In this document: one piece after another, positions 46,547 through 58,784 of the stretch
Layout: every line of letters begins with the position of its first letter
How positions within the stretch are numbered: the stretch's first letter is position 1
From: Mercurialis annua
Lineage: Eukaryota > Streptophyta > Magnoliopsida > Malpighiales > Euphorbiaceae
Length of the DNA stretch: 64,000 bases
Reading direction: 5' to 3'
Assembly: GCF_937616625.2 (NCBI RefSeq)
Contig: NC_065577.1
Span: forward strand, 38,283,001-38,347,000
Notes under the pieces: model-generated
Databases searched by the model: none
What the model saw: only the letters and a program-made list of their open reading frames with translations
Told to the model about the DNA's origin: nothing
Translations under genes and position numbers: made by a program

Positions 46547-47234
46547 CAGGCCTGGCCTTAAGCATAGGCCACTAAGGCCTATGCCTAGGACCTCAAATAT
46601 TATAGGACCCCATTTTATTTGGGGTTCATTAAAATATACATATATATCAAATTGTTTAAATATAAGAATTTATTAGATTATTTAGTAATTGATATTTTGT
46701 TTTTATTTTAAAGTTTATTTAAATATTCTAATGTTTAGAACCTTAAATTTTAAAGGGTCCCATATTTATATAAAGTCTTTTAAAAAAATACGAATATATA
46801 CTTAAATAATAAATAGTTATAGGAGTTTTTTAATAATAAGTGTTGTAATTTTAATTTCTAAAAATTAATTGGACCCATTGATAATTTGTGTGTAGTGTTT
46901 GACTGATATAAATAAAAATAATATATAGTTTATACATTTTAGTCCTCTAGAGAAACTCTATCTTTATTTATCTATTTTTAAAAAATTGTACTCTTTTTTA
47001 TAATTTTTTAAAATTTTGCTAAAAAAATGTTTTAATTTATTTTTTTTGAAATAAAACACATTTTTGAAAAATTTATCAAAAATCAACTAATGAGCTAACA
47101 AACATCTATTAATAAACTACCAATAACGATAAGAAAAAAAGTGAAAAAAATGCAATTTATATTTTGAAAAACCGAGCATATATTTACAAAATATTCGCTC
47201 GCCTAGGGCCTCATTTCATCTAAAACCGGCCCTG
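46547..47234. mobile_element. hAT-type MITE
   Basis: Ends CAGGCCTGGCCTTAAGC and inverted CAGGGCCGGTTTTAG, flanked by GCTGTATT and ACTGTATT (8-bp TSD with one mismatch). CAGGGCCGG termini with 8-bp TSD are characteristic of plant hAT elements. Subterminal CCTAGG/GGCCT words are repeated near both ends. 688 bp, no ORF. Confidence 0.82.
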
Positions 47235-47271
47235 ACTGTATTTGCAATGTTTTATGCTATACATCTATCTA

Positions 47272-47824
47272 TCTATATACTATATATAAAAGTACGGATC
47301 GGGGAGGACGGACACACTTACACTAATGTCTTTAATATTATTTTAATTATTATATTAAACAACAATTATTGTATCTAAATATTAGCTAACTTAAACTACT
47401 TTTAATAGAATCACAATATTCACTTATTTTATAGAATTGTCTACCATATCTACCACTACCATAGTAATTATTATTTTTCTATTATAAAAAAAAGTCAATT
47501 ACTAGGTCAATTACCATGAATCACGATTTGTTTTACATTTGATCACTTTATGTTATTGTTTAATAAATTAATTTATAAATATTTATGATTAGAAAATATT
47601 TATAGTTTATGAAAATATATATGTTACATCTAACTGATTTATTTATTTTTCTTTTCAAATTAACAACTAAAAGGAAAAAAATTAGCAAAATAGACAAATT
47701 TAGCCGATCTTAAAAATTGATAAATTGAAGTCTAAAATTTATTTCTAATAAAAACTCTAACTAATTTAATATTTATTACAAGTCACATTACGAGTCACGT
47801 GCGTAGCACGTAATTTGAAACTAG
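47272..47824 (+). mobile_element. Short non-autonomous Helitron
   Basis: Begins TCTATATACTATATATAAAA and ends with hairpin TCACGTGCGTAGCACGT followed by TTGAAACTAG and a T. It shares both ends with 32522-33002. The last ten bases are also found at 50030, where they mark the breakpoint of a tandem duplication. Confidence 0.83.
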
Positions 47825-48332
47825 TGATAAAAAAAATTAAAAAAACACTATAACTACACTATATAGTATATATACGCTAAAAAAACATCAGTCTTACTAA
47901 AAATATGATTAAAAAAACACCAGAAAAAATATTCAGAAATTTTTTTATAAAAAAATTAAAATTATTAAAAAGTAAAAAAAATACTTTAAAAATTTAAAAA
48001 AGTATCTTTAGTAAAAAAAAAGTATAATCTATAAATATCCTTGAAAATAATGTAAAATTTCTTTAATTTATTTGATAAACTCGATTTTTTATTTTATTTG
48101 TTATAAACTCGTTTATTTGAAGATTTTTGCCTGTTTAATTGAATCTATTGGAAATCTTGAAATAATAAATATGTGTATTTTTTTTTCAACGGAAAAATAC
48201 CCAAATAAATATGTGAAGTAACAAGTAACCAATATAGTAGTAAACAAACCGACTGGGGAAATGCCAAAAATCATGGTCTTGAATATCCAAAAACCATAAC
48301 GTTCCCATAATCCCATGTGAAGTTTGACTTCG

Positions 48333-48355
48333 ACCTTTCTACTTCCTTAAACTGA
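48333..48355 (+). promoter_or_regulatory. Conserved upstream motif of DUF674 gene 5
   Basis: ACCTTTCTACTTCCTTAAAC occurs about 100 bases before the ATG. The same block precedes gene 6 (54015), gene 7 (about 58666, CCTTTCTACTTCTTTAAACT) and gene 8 (60461, ACCTTTCTACTTCCCAATGG). It is followed in genes 5-7 by a (TA)n/TATA region and by TACCATCATTTT in the leader. Common descent explains it; a regulatory role is inference. Confidence 0.5.
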
Positions 48356-48371
48356 CAGTATCATCATTTCA

Positions 48372-48406
<35 letters not shown>

Positions 48407-48452
48407 AGAAAATTAAAACATTACCATCATTTTGTGTATACACTGAAAAACA

Positions 48453-49272
48453 ATGGCGACAACTTCAAATTCGAAAGTGAAACTGAAACTTCTGATTGAC
48501 AAAAAAAATCAGAAAGTTCTTTTTGCAGAGGCAAACAAGGATTTCGTAGATTTCCTATTTAGCCTCATGTCTTTTCCACTAGGAAACGTCATTAGGCTGC
48601 TTACAAAAAATAACATGGTGGGCTGTTTAGGCAACCTTTATGAGAGCATTGAAACCCTAAGTGACACTTACCTTCAACCAACGCAAAACAAGGACTCCAT
48701 TTTGAAGCCAAAAGTTCCATTTCCAGCCACTCAAGCGCCACTTTTGTTGCCAAACTCTGAATTTTCCAGTCAAAAGGTGTACTATTGTCCTAGAGGTTGC
48801 GCTTGGCGAGTGGCTTTTGACCAAGATGTGGCTTGCCCCGGTTGCCAGAGCAAAATGTCTAGTATAGCAGCGGTTGTTGCTACTAATCATGCAAAGCAAG
48901 TGGCCAGCAACGGAGATGGTACTGGATTTGTGAAAGATGTGGTTACTTACATGGTGATGGATAATCTTGAGGTGAAGCCGATGTCTACCATATCTGGTAT
49001 TACTTTGATCAACACCTTCAGTATCCGGGATTTAAGTTGTCTCGAAGAGAAAATGGTTGATATCGGAGTAGATGAGGTATATATGTTTAAATAAATTTAC
49101 TTATTTTTATCCATTTCTGACTACTGTTTTTATATTTGATTATTCTACTAGTAATTTTTAACAAATGTAAACTAAAGTTTGGTTTTTATTTGGTGTTTGT
49201 TAGGGTTTGAAGCTTCTTCAGGTGGCATTGCAGGCCAAGAATGTGCTGACAAGTGTTTTCCTCAAGGCATGA
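48453..49272 (+). CDS. DUF674 family protein, array gene 5
   Basis: Exon 1 48453-49076 (208 codons), exon 2 49204-49272, donor GAG|GTATAT, acceptor GTTAG; 230 residues. Core features: KVKLKLLIDKKNQKVLFAEA (about 8-27), NKDFVDFLFSLMSFPLGNVI, GCLGNLYESIETLSDTYLQP, a Cys segment CPRGC ... CPGCQSKM (about 109-130), FVKDVVTYMVMDNLEVKPMS and the closing GLKLLQVALQAKNVLTSVFL. The four cysteines (CX3C, 12 apart, CX2C) could bind zinc. The protein is identical to gene 6. Function of the family is not established. Confidence 0.93.
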
Positions 49273-49827
49273 AGTTTGTTTTGTTTTGGAATTGGAAATG
49301 AATGTTTGTTTGGCAAGTAATCTTGCTAGGTTAAGTTATGTTTATCTTTTTTTGTTTTTGGTTTAAGTTATGTTTATCTTGTAATCGTGTTCTTGTTTCT
49401 TTTTCTTTAATCTGAAATTTTCATTCCAGTGAAGCTTTTTCCGTTCTTGTTTTTGTTTTGATGAAAATGCATGTACTCCGTATGAAAAGCCATAAGATAT
49501 GGCAAACACTAATCAATCTTTCAAATTTTTTGCACAAAAGCGGCACACTTTTGATAGCATATTATAGGCTACAATTTTAAGGGATGGCCAAAAAAGTCAC
49601 AAATTCGAGAATAAAATACAATGCGAATTTTTATAGAAATGCAAACTCGAATAATAAAAATTCCTATTAAAAAAAAACACGCCTTTTGTAAAGCAACTAA
49701 TAATAACATCCTCTTTTGTCGAAGCTTGATTCTTGTTATATTCTATGATTTCTTGGCTAATAAATCTTTAACTCTAGCTTCACATTATGGAATTGGTTGT
49801 TCTTACTTTTGCTAGATTTTGTTGTAA

Positions 49828-50029
49828 GAGCATCAATAGTGCTCATTATTATAAATAGCATTTTTTTTTAAATAGAAAGCATCATTTATATAAAGAGTAA
49901 AATTTTAAATTTTAGTCTAATGGACTCTTTAAAATATAGCACTTTATTTTTTTTTAATAAAAATTAATTTATTTAATTATTAAATTTATTTTCTTTTGTT
50001 ATACTTTTATTTTTATATATTTATTTTGA
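49828..50029 (+). mobile_element. Tourist-type MITE, truncated by the duplication
   Basis: Starts GAGCATCAATAGTGCTC after TAA, exactly as the complete copy at 55509. It ends abruptly at 50029 where the second duplication unit begins, so the right half is missing here. Confidence 0.8.
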
Positions 50030-50398
50030 AACTAGTGATAAAAAAAACTAAAAAACACTATAACTACACTATATAGTATATATACACTAAAAAAAACATC
50101 AGTCTTATTAAAAAATATAATTAAAAAAACACCAGAAAAAATATTCAGAAATTTTTTTATAAAAAAATTAAAATTATTAAAAAGTAAAAAAAATACTTTA
50201 AAATTTTAAAAAAGTATCTTTAGTAAAAAAAAGTATAATCTATAAATATCCTTAAAAATAATGTAAAATTTCTTTAATTTATTTGATAAACTCGATTTTT
50301 TATTTTATTTGTTATAAACTCGTTTATTTGAAGATGTTTGCCTGTTTAATTAAATCTATTGGAAATCTTGAAATAATTAATATGTGTATTTTGTTTTT

Positions 50399-53300
50399 GG
50401 GAAAATCTATTTGGCCCGAATATTTTGGACACAATTTGGCGAGAATGATATTTTTGAAATTAAACCCATTATGAGGGCATCTCTGCAAAAAAAAAAAAAA
50501 ACTATCTACTTATCTAATTGTTTTTCCCAACTTTCAATGCTACTAATTATTACTCTTATTAGTACTAGTATTAAATACACTTATTATTAGAATGGTCAAA
50601 CTATATTTATAGAAAGAATTAAATTGCCGATTTAATTTCTTTATTATACACATAATTTATTGTTATAAAAATATTTAAAAAAGTCCATATTAATAAGTAG
50701 AGAAATCTGAAGTGTTGAGTATTAGATTTTTAGGGCACATATGAATTCAATTTAAAACAATTAATATAAAAAATAGTACATAGCAAATTTTTTAAATAAT
50801 TTTTTAATTCTCTTTAACACTTCTTCAATATAAAGTCAATAAAAAATAAAAAAATTATTTTATAAAACTTGGAGAAAATCGTCTCATGTATACAATTTAA
50901 TACGATTACATCGATCTTTCTTTCCTAACTTAAATGATTAAATTATACTCACGATCACCTTAAAAATATTTATAAAAATAATACTATTATTTATAAGAAA
51001 ATTTTATATTAAATTGTCTAATTTTATACAGCTTAAATTTTTCAATCTACTTAAAATAAAAAAAATTAAGCATGAATTTAAATTTTAAAGAGGGTGAATT
51101 TGATTCAATATTCAATATAAAGTATTTTTTTTTTCATATGATAATCTCATATTTAAACAATTTGTATTCGGGGTTAAATTTTATAATATTTTTAATTTTA
51201 GGTTTTGAGGATAGTTAAATATTTTAGGCCTACTAGTGTAAAAAATTATGAACTTTAGCGTGTATTGTAAATTTATTATGAACTTTTAATTTGACAAATT
51301 AAATCTGAACTATTAGGTTTTTGCAATTTTAGATCTTGAACAATTTTCCGTTAGAAAAATACTAATGTGCACATCGGAATAACCATTGTTTCGGGGTCTA
51401 TATCAGGTTTTTTCTGAAAGAAAATTATTTGGTGTTAAAATAAAAAAAGATCAAAAGCTGGTGTTTTAATTTGCTAAAATTAAAAATTTGTATTAAATTT
51501 ACAAAACACGTTAAACTTCGTGATTTTTTACGCTTTTAATTTAATATTTTATAAAACTTATGGCAACTTCTAAAAAGATCATAATGATACTTAATGAAGT
51601 AAACTCAATTTTGCATAATAATATGATGAGTCGAGTCTAATGGATTCACCTACTGAAGCGAACCTCAAGAATCGCCAAAAAATAAAAAGTCAAGACGAGA
51701 TTAATCTAGAACAGAATCCATACAAATATTGCTCAAGAAGCAATGATCGAATCCCACAACATTTAATAATCGTGGATACTCTGTAGCATACTAAGATCTA
51801 ATACGGATTTTATTCGATAACTTATAATCTGAATTCAACTACAATACCGATGATCCAAGAGATTCTATAAGACTTATCTTCTAGAACAACAAAAAATGAA
51901 TTCATATTTGGACTCATATCCCTAATTTGAATTTCCTATTTGGATTCTATTAGGTAAGTGAAAGGAAATGAAAAGATTAAAATATTATTTTATGAATTTT
52001 TGGATATTTAAAGTGATTTTTAAAGAAGTTAAGCTTAAAACTGCTAAAATAATTAAAATAATTATTTTGAAAGCTCCGAAGTATTAATTTTGAGTTTGAT
52101 ATTCATACAAAATTATTTGGAAGTTATTCGGAGAATTTGAAATCGAAAGTGATAAAAAGTCGGTTTATGCTCGAAATAGTTTATTTACGAAATTGCCATA
52201 AAGGTAAAATTATAATTTTGGCCAAGTCTTTCTATATAAAGCCACCATATTCTTCATTTTATTTTCACCATTTTTGTTGAAGTTTCCAAGCTCCCACTTT
52301 TCCTTTATATACATTATTTCGAACTCTTTCATTAATACTTTTTAAATAAAAGACGTTAATCAATTATCGTAGATTATTAATCTATCGTTTGTTTTACGAT
52401 CAAAAGAGTTTAAAAGTGTTAGTTTCCATATATTTTTTAAAGTATTTAAATTTCAATTAATTTTTTTAAATTTAATTTTAAATATTTAAATTTAATTTTT
52501 GAAATACTTTTTGTATTTTTAAAATCAATCGGAACAATGAACTAGAACTATGAAACCAAGAATTGAAAGGATGGATTTGCAAGTAAAATCTATTTTTGGC
52601 TTTATTTTGCAAATAAAATTTTATTTTGACCGCATCTGTTTTATTAGGAAACTCTTTTCTTCATTATTAATATATTAAATCGTACTCTTATTATATTTAA
52701 AATTTTACTATCCATATTTGAAATATTTTTTCATATATTTCAAATATGTACTCTAATTTCAAATATTCTATCATCTATAGTTATAAATTTTAAAGACCTA
52801 TTACATTTAATAAATTATTTTTTATAAACATAAGATTATATCAGAATTGTTGCATAATGCTTATATCGTTTGAGTTATATCGATTAAATATTATATTTTA
52901 CAGTGAAAAAATTGGTTATCACATTTTTAATAATTATTTGCTTTATTTAACTTGAGTCGAAGTCAAAGAATTCAAACATCGTTCGATCTTGATAAAACTT
53001 TGTAAAACACTACGGAATTTGAGTCGAGTTCAACCTTGGTCTAATTAGAGTTTGACTCGACTTCTATATAATCTTAATTTGTAAATGCTTATTGATTTGA
53101 TTATTAATTTATTTTATCCTAACATGTACATGTATTTTGTATTCTATTTATTACCAATAATGACATAGTGTTATTATTTATTGCTTTTGAAATTTTTGAA
53201 AATTTATTTTATTAAATATATAAGTATATGGCCCCTTCAAAAAAAATATTCAATTTTGATAAAATATATTGTTATTTTTAAATGTTCATTGATGATTGTT

Positions 53301-53849
53301 AGATTTTCAAAATTATATATAATTTATCTAACAAACTAAGGTTACATTTTGTATAAAATAAAAATCAAACAATTTTTTAAGTATATTATTTTTTTGATTT
53401 TTGTATTAACTAAAATAAAAAAAAGTATGACATGTTTTATAGTTTTAAAATTAATGAACATTATAAAACTAATATATATTTAAAACATGCTACGATTTAT
53501 AATTTTAATCTTAATATTGATATTTATAAAATTATTATATGCATATAAAATTATATATCGTTTAATCATAAGAGAAAACGAAGAAAAGGAATAAAATAGA
53601 AAAAGAGGCTAATTTTCTAGTAACAAATGACATTAACAGTTATTAAAGTCTAGTCTTAATTAGTTTGGATATATGGCATTGCTTCTTTTTGTGGTTATCC
53701 ATTAAAACCCACATTAATTGACAATCAATTCCACCAAAACAAAAAAATGCCGCTTAATAAAATGGATGGAATTTAAGGGCTGATTAGCAAATTAAAAACA
53801 TTTGTGGCCATTTTGTGTCCATAGTTTTTCGGGCCATTTAGCATTGCCC
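50399..53849. mobile_element. MULE-like element inserted at the duplication junction
   Basis: Inverted ends GGGAAAATCTATTTGGCCCG and, on the right inverted, GGGCAATGCTAAATGGCCCG continue through GGACACAA.TTGG. Flanks are TTTGTTTTT and TTTTTTTTT, a 9-bp TSD with one mismatch; the empty site in copy 1 is nine T. No transposase is visible in 3.45 kb; the interior is AT-rich, holds a MITE (51235-51533) and unassigned DNA at 51600-51960 and 52980-53060. Confidence 0.8.
51235..51533. mobile_element. MITE nested in the MULE-like element
   Basis: Inverted repeats of about 60 bp: GTAAAAAATTATGAACTTTA at the left and its inverse, ending GTGATTTTTTACGC, at the right. The target-site duplication is not clear. 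No ORF. Confidence 0.6.
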
Positions 53850-54014
53850 TTTTTTTTTCAACGGAAAAATACCCAAATAAATATGTGAAGTAACAATCAA
53901 AGGTTTAAGTAACCAATAGTAGTAAACAAACCGACTGGGGAAATGCCAAAAATCATGGTCTTGAATATCCAAAAACCATAACGTTCCCATAATCCCATGT
54001 GAAGTTTGACTTCG

Positions 54015-54037
54015 ACCTTTCTACTTCCTTAAACTGA
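54015..54037 (+). promoter_or_regulatory. Conserved upstream motif of DUF674 gene 6
   Basis: Same ACCTTTCTACTTCCTTAAAC block as gene 5, at the same distance from the ATG, with an equally long (TA)n tract between. Confidence 0.5.
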
Positions 54038-54053
54038 CAGTATCATCATTTCA

Positions 54054-54088
<35 letters not shown>

Positions 54089-54134
54089 AGAAAATTAAAA
54101 CATTACCATCATTTTGTGTATACACTGAAAAACA

Positions 54135-54954
54135 ATGGCGACAACTTCAAATTCGAAAGTGAAACTGAAACTTCTGATTGACAAAAAAAATCAGAAAGTT
54201 CTTTTTGCAGAGGCAAACAAGGATTTCGTAGATTTCCTATTTAGCCTCATGTCTTTTCCACTAGGAAACGTCATTAGGCTGCTTACAAAAAATAACATGG
54301 TGGGCTGTTTAGGCAACCTTTATGAGAGCATTGAAACCCTAAGTGACACTTACCTTCAACCAACGCAAAACAAGGACTCCATTTTGAAGCCAAAAGTTCC
54401 ATTTCCAGCCACTCAAGCGCCACTTTTGTTGCCAAACTCTGAATTTTCCAGTCAAAAGGTGTACTATTGTCCTAGAGGTTGCGCTTGGCGAGTGGCTTTT
54501 GACCAAGATGTGGCTTGCCCCGGTTGCCAGAGCAAAATGTCTAGTATAGCAGCGGTTGTTGCTACTAATCATGCAAAGCAAGTGGCCAGCAACGGAGATG
54601 GTACTGGATTTGTGAAAGATGTGGTTACTTACATGGTGATGGATAATCTTGAGGTGAAGCCGATGTCTACCATATCTGGTATTACTTTGATCAACACCTT
54701 CAGTATCCGGGATTTAAGTTGTCTCGAAGAGAAAATGGTTGATATCGGAGTAGATGAGGTATATATGTTTAAATAAATTTACTTATTTTTATCCATTTCT
54801 GACTACTGTTTTTATATTTGATTATTCTACTAGTAATTTTTAACAAATGTAAACTAAAGTTTGGTTTTTATTTGGTGTTTGTTAGGGTTTGAAGCTTCTT
54901 CAGGTGGCATTGCAGGCCAAGAATGTGCTGACAAGTGTTTTCCTCAAGGCATGA
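54135..54954 (+). CDS. DUF674 family protein, array gene 6 (identical to gene 5)
   Basis: Exon 1 54135-54758, exon 2 54886-54954; 230 residues, every residue the same as gene 5, and the intron also matches. It is the second copy of the 2.2 kb tandem duplication. Unlike gene 5 it keeps the complete Tourist-type MITE downstream, while its upstream flank beyond 53850 has been separated by an inserted element. Features: LKLLIDKK...FAEANKDFVDFL, CPRGC ... CPGC pair, FVKDVVTYMVMDNLEV, GLKLLQVAL. Confidence 0.93.
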
Positions 54955-55508
54955 AGTTTGTTTTGTTTTGGAATTGGAAATGAATGTTTGTTTGGCAAGT
55001 AATCTTGCTAGGTTAAGTTATGTTTATCTTTTTTTGTTTTTGGTTTAAGTTATGTTTATCTTGTAATCGTGTTCTTGTTTCTTTTTCTTTAATCTGAAAT
55101 TTTCATTCCAGTGAAGCTTTTCCCGTTCTTGTTTTTGTTTTGATGAAAATGCATGTAGTCCGTATGAAAAGCCATAAGATATGGCAAACACTAATCAATC
55201 TTTCAAATTTTTTGCACAAAAGCGGCACATTTTTGATAGCACATTATAGGCTACAATTTTGAGGGATGGCAAAAAAAATCACAAATTCGAGAATAAAATA
55301 CAATGCGAATTTTTATAGAAATGCAAACTCGAATAATAAAAATTCCTATTAAAAAAAACACGCCTTTTGTAAAGCAACTAATAATAACATCCTCTTTTGT
55401 CGAAGCTTGATTCTTGTTATATTCTATGATTTCTTGGCTAATAAATCTTTAACTCTAGCTTCACATTATGGAATTGGTTGTTCTTACTTTTGCTAGATTT
55501 TGTTGTAA

Positions 55509-55938
55509 GAGCATCAATAGTGCTCATTATTATAAATAGCATATTTTTTTAAATAGAAAGCATCATTTATATAAAGAGTAAAATTTTAAATTTTACTAAT
55601 GGACTCTTTAAAATATAGCACTTTATTTTTTTTAATAAAAATTAATTTATTTAATTATTAAATTTATTTTCTTTTGTTATACTTTTATTTTTATATATTT
55701 ATTTTGAGAAAAAAATAAAAAAAAATTCCAAAAATAAAAAAATAATCCTCATGTTTTAATTTGAAATTATTTTTTAAAAATAAGGAATAGAGAATAAGTT
55801 TGAGTCTCCATATGTAAAGAGTCAAATTAATTCTCTATTTAAAAATTATATTATAGAAAGTCCATTGAACTTTTATTTTAATGTTAAACTTTTTAAAATA
55901 AAATAAAAACTCTTTTAAAGAGATTTTTTGAGATGCTC
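55509..55938. mobile_element. Tourist-type MITE, complete copy
   Basis: Begins GAGCATCAATAGTGCTC and ends GAGATGCTC, flanked by TAA on both sides (55506-55508, 55939-55941). The 3-bp TAA target and GAGCATC termini fit PIF/Harbinger-type MITEs. This copy shows what was lost in 49828-50029. Confidence 0.8.
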
Positions 55939-55941
55939 TAA

Positions 55942-58029
55942 AATATGCAAGAGTCTTATATTAGTCATTTGTCGACTTTTATGGAACAGTTATGAATATT
56001 TTATTTCGCCTCATTTCAATAATTCAGCACAATTTTTCAAATAAACGAAAGTGACCTAGTAGTATTAGTTAAGAAATTGCTAAACCAAACAAAATTAAAC
56101 TAATATGGTGTTTAAAAAATTAATTTTAGTTCAAATTTCAAAGTTTAATTTTAATTTAATTTTAAATTATTCTTTTTATTATTTAATTTTTTAATCAATA
56201 GGAACTATGAGTTGAAGTCAAAACAGGCCGGAACCAAAACCGTCTGGCTCTGAATCTGGCTGAAATTGTCCAGGAGGTGGTTCGGGCTGGATCATATTAT
56301 TATGAGAAAATTAGCCCTACTACGGGCTTGGTCCTTTTTATTATAATTTTCACGGTCCCAAATATTCATTTAACATATTACGGGTTTCAAAAATTTCTTT
56401 TGACTTTAAAATTATTTCTTTGCACAAATACAAATTTTAAATTGGCAAAATACAAAGCCCTTATTTCTAATCAGCCACGATCAATTGCATGTTTCCTTTT
56501 CTTCTTGATCTTTCATAGATTCTCGCCACAATTATCTCCATCTTTTCATTAACCATATCTTTTCCATTTTAGTTTGAATTCAGATTGCTACTCTCATATA
56601 TGCTTTTTTCCCAGTCCGGTTGCATAAACTCATCGCTTCCGGTTATCCGATTCTCTCTTCTCAAATCATGCCCACCCATCACCAATAACTTCGGTCGCCC
56701 CGTTTCCAATTTCTCTCGGTTCTTTCATTTCAGACTCAAATACATACGCTTCACCTCTCATTTCAATTCTCAACAAACCGTTCGCCGATTCTCAACTTGG
56801 CTGTTTCGAACTAACCAGGTATAACCCACTTACTACTCTAATTAGTTCATCATTTTGATGCTTTCTGGCTTGTATTATATGATTTTTTTTTAATTATTTG
56901 CAAGTTTGATACTTTAGGTGACCATTTGAAAGATTCCATCTTTTAGCTGTGTTTTCAATCATGGTTTTGTGGATAGTGGTCTGATTTAGACGCAATGATG
57001 ATACACCTTCGTTTGTGGTTAATTATGTGTAAACCAATGGTTAACTATGTGTAAACTGACAGTTAACCAGTGTTTTTCTTTTACAGAAAAATGAAGCATG
57101 CTAGCATACTAGCAATATTGACAGCGATGAGGAGGTGGAATCGAAACCAAAACTGAAGGGGAGGCAGAAGGATTAGATATGTTGACAGATTGAAAGATTT
57201 AGATTTAATTTTTTTTATTAAATGAAAAAAGTTGTAATTGTCAAACATATATTGTATTTAAGTTACCGGTTAGTTAACTTTTTAGGTTTAATGTGTGGTT
57301 TGTAAATTGTATGCACTATATATGTAATATCAATAAATGTTAAGTTAACTAATAATATCCTATTAGTTAATTGCATGTTAACTTCATAAAACATGAATAT
57401 ATATTGATAATTACTTTTTTTTAATTACAGTTAACTAATATGTGACTAATAGTTAACTAACAGTTATTGTTATAAGTATGGTTATTTTTAAAATATTTGA
57501 AATTTGATGTTCAGTTGTTTTTTTGTTATATTTGAATAATTTTAAAAATATTTAGGGGGTAATTATATGTTTCCTAACGGTTAACTATTAGTTAACTATA
57601 CTTGTGTTGGTTATCTAAAACATGTACTTATCATAATGTTAATTTTTTTTTATTAGTTAAAGTTAACTAATAAGTGATTACTGGTTAACTGACAGTTAAC
57701 TAATTTGGTGTACTGTTAATTTTAGGATATATTATTGTTAAATTTATCTAAAAATGATTTTATGATGTTAATAGTTTTTTTTATTAAATTTAATTTATTA
57801 ATGGTTAACTACATGTAAACTGACAATATATCAGTTTTTTTTCACAAATAAATGAATTTATATTGTGTATTCATATTTGTTAATTGTTTATGATGAGTTG
57901 ATGAATTTCTTGTTTTGCTGGATTTTTTTTGTTTCTCAAATGCTTGTTGTTTTTATTTTTTTAATCATTTTATTTTTTTGGTTTTCCTTTTGCCGTTTAT
58001 GGCATATAATTCAAATTAATTAATTCAGT
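55942..58029. other. Intergenic DNA, no convincing gene
   Basis: A frame at 56585-56821 (79 codons, ending at a possible GT donor) has no recognisable domain and the continuation after the next acceptor stops quickly. From 57000 to 57730 the DNA is full of GTTAACTA/TAGTTAAC words. Possibly a decayed element. Confidence 0.45.
57000..57730. repeat. Dispersed GTTAACTA-type repeat tract
   Basis: Words such as TGGTTAACTATGTGTAAAC, CAGTTAACTAAT and TTAGTTAACT occur more than ten times at irregular spacing. The palindromic GTTAAC core appears in both orientations. The TGTAAAC word also occurs in the 22940-24180 minisatellite, but the units are not otherwise the same. Confidence 0.55.
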
Positions 58030-58443
58030 TGACTAGTCTGAGTCTACTACGTCATTCGTGAGACTTATCACATTATGACACGTTATTAAAATAGTGGCAC
58101 TATCGTAATATTATTATGCAAATGTGTAAAAAAGTAACAAATAAAATTACGATAGTGTCACTACTTTAAAAGCATCCACAATCGTTAGACTGTTTTTGAG
58201 TTTATAACCATACCACATCATCTTTTTGTTAAATCCATATTTTTTATACAATATCCACAACAATTAGACTTTAAAAGAACAAAATAAAAAATAAAAAAGA
58301 GGAGTGGGTCCCTTATTGAGCACTCACGATGGGAAGTGTTTAATACCAACTGGTTATTGAGTTTTAAACACTTCCCATTATGGATGCTCTAATAACGTGT
58401 TATAATATGATAGGTTAGAGAAGACGTGATAAATTAAGTCTAT
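58030..58443. mobile_element. MITE with a nested Tourist-type MITE
   Basis: Outer inverted repeats include GACTTATCACATTATGACAC and ACGATAGTG.CACTA.TTTTAA with their inverses to the right. An inner element at 58170-58389 begins AAGCATCCACAATCGTTAG and ends TTATGGATGCTC between two TAA sites, splitting the outer element. No coding sequence. Outer boundaries are approximate. Confidence 0.6.
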
Positions 58444-58665
58444 CTAAGAATTTTTTTTATAGAAAAAATTGTTAAATAGAGTGAGTATATTGCTAGTCTT
58501 TTCTACTAATTAATTGGAAATGGTGAAATAAATATGCGGAGAAGTAATCCAAGGAAGATACTATAATGGTTACAAACCCACGCCTTTTGGAATCCAAATC
58601 ATGTCATAAATATTGGAAATCAAAACGTTTCCAGTTTCACCATCCCATATGAATTATGAAGTTCA

Positions 58666-58735
58666 GCCTTTCTACTTCTTTAAACTGATATATATATATA
58701 TATATATATATGCTTCATATCTGCTATATAAATAC
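58666..58735 (+). promoter_or_regulatory. Promoter of DUF674 gene 7
   Basis: Contains the shared CCTTTCTACTTCTTTAAACT block, a (TA)n tract (58686-58711) and a TATA box CTATATAAATAC at about 58724-58735, some 50-60 bases before the ATG. The leader then has TACCATCATTTTATGTACAC, as in genes 5 and 6. Confidence 0.6.
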
Positions 58736-58784
58736 GTTAAGAAAGTAAAAAAGTACCATCATTTTATGTACACACTAAAAAGCT

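Larger units (their letters stand above)
47815..50029 (+). repeat. Tandem duplication unit, copy 1 (contains DUF674 gene 5)
   Basis: The unit runs from the last bases of the Helitron (TTGAAACTAGT) through an AT-rich segment (47825-48180), DUF674 gene 5 with its 5' and 3' flanks, and into a Tourist-type MITE that is cut off at 50029. The next base begins a second copy of the unit, starting again at the Helitron end. Junction bases TTTGA are shared by both parent sites. Confidence 0.88.
50030..55707 (+). repeat. Tandem duplication unit, copy 2 (split by a 3.45 kb element; contains gene 6)
   Basis: Copy 2 consists of 50030-50398, matching 47815-48180 (including the Helitron tail), and 53850-55707, matching 48181-50029 at close to 99 percent by eye. 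The element 50399-53849 sits between them in a poly-T tract. A 13-base difference (AATCAAAGGTTTA extra at 53897) and a few point changes separate the copies. Confidence 0.88.

Noticed and set aside
56585..56824. 79-codon gene with a possible intron
   Set aside because: No domain recognised, and the frame stops almost at once after the next acceptor near 57086.
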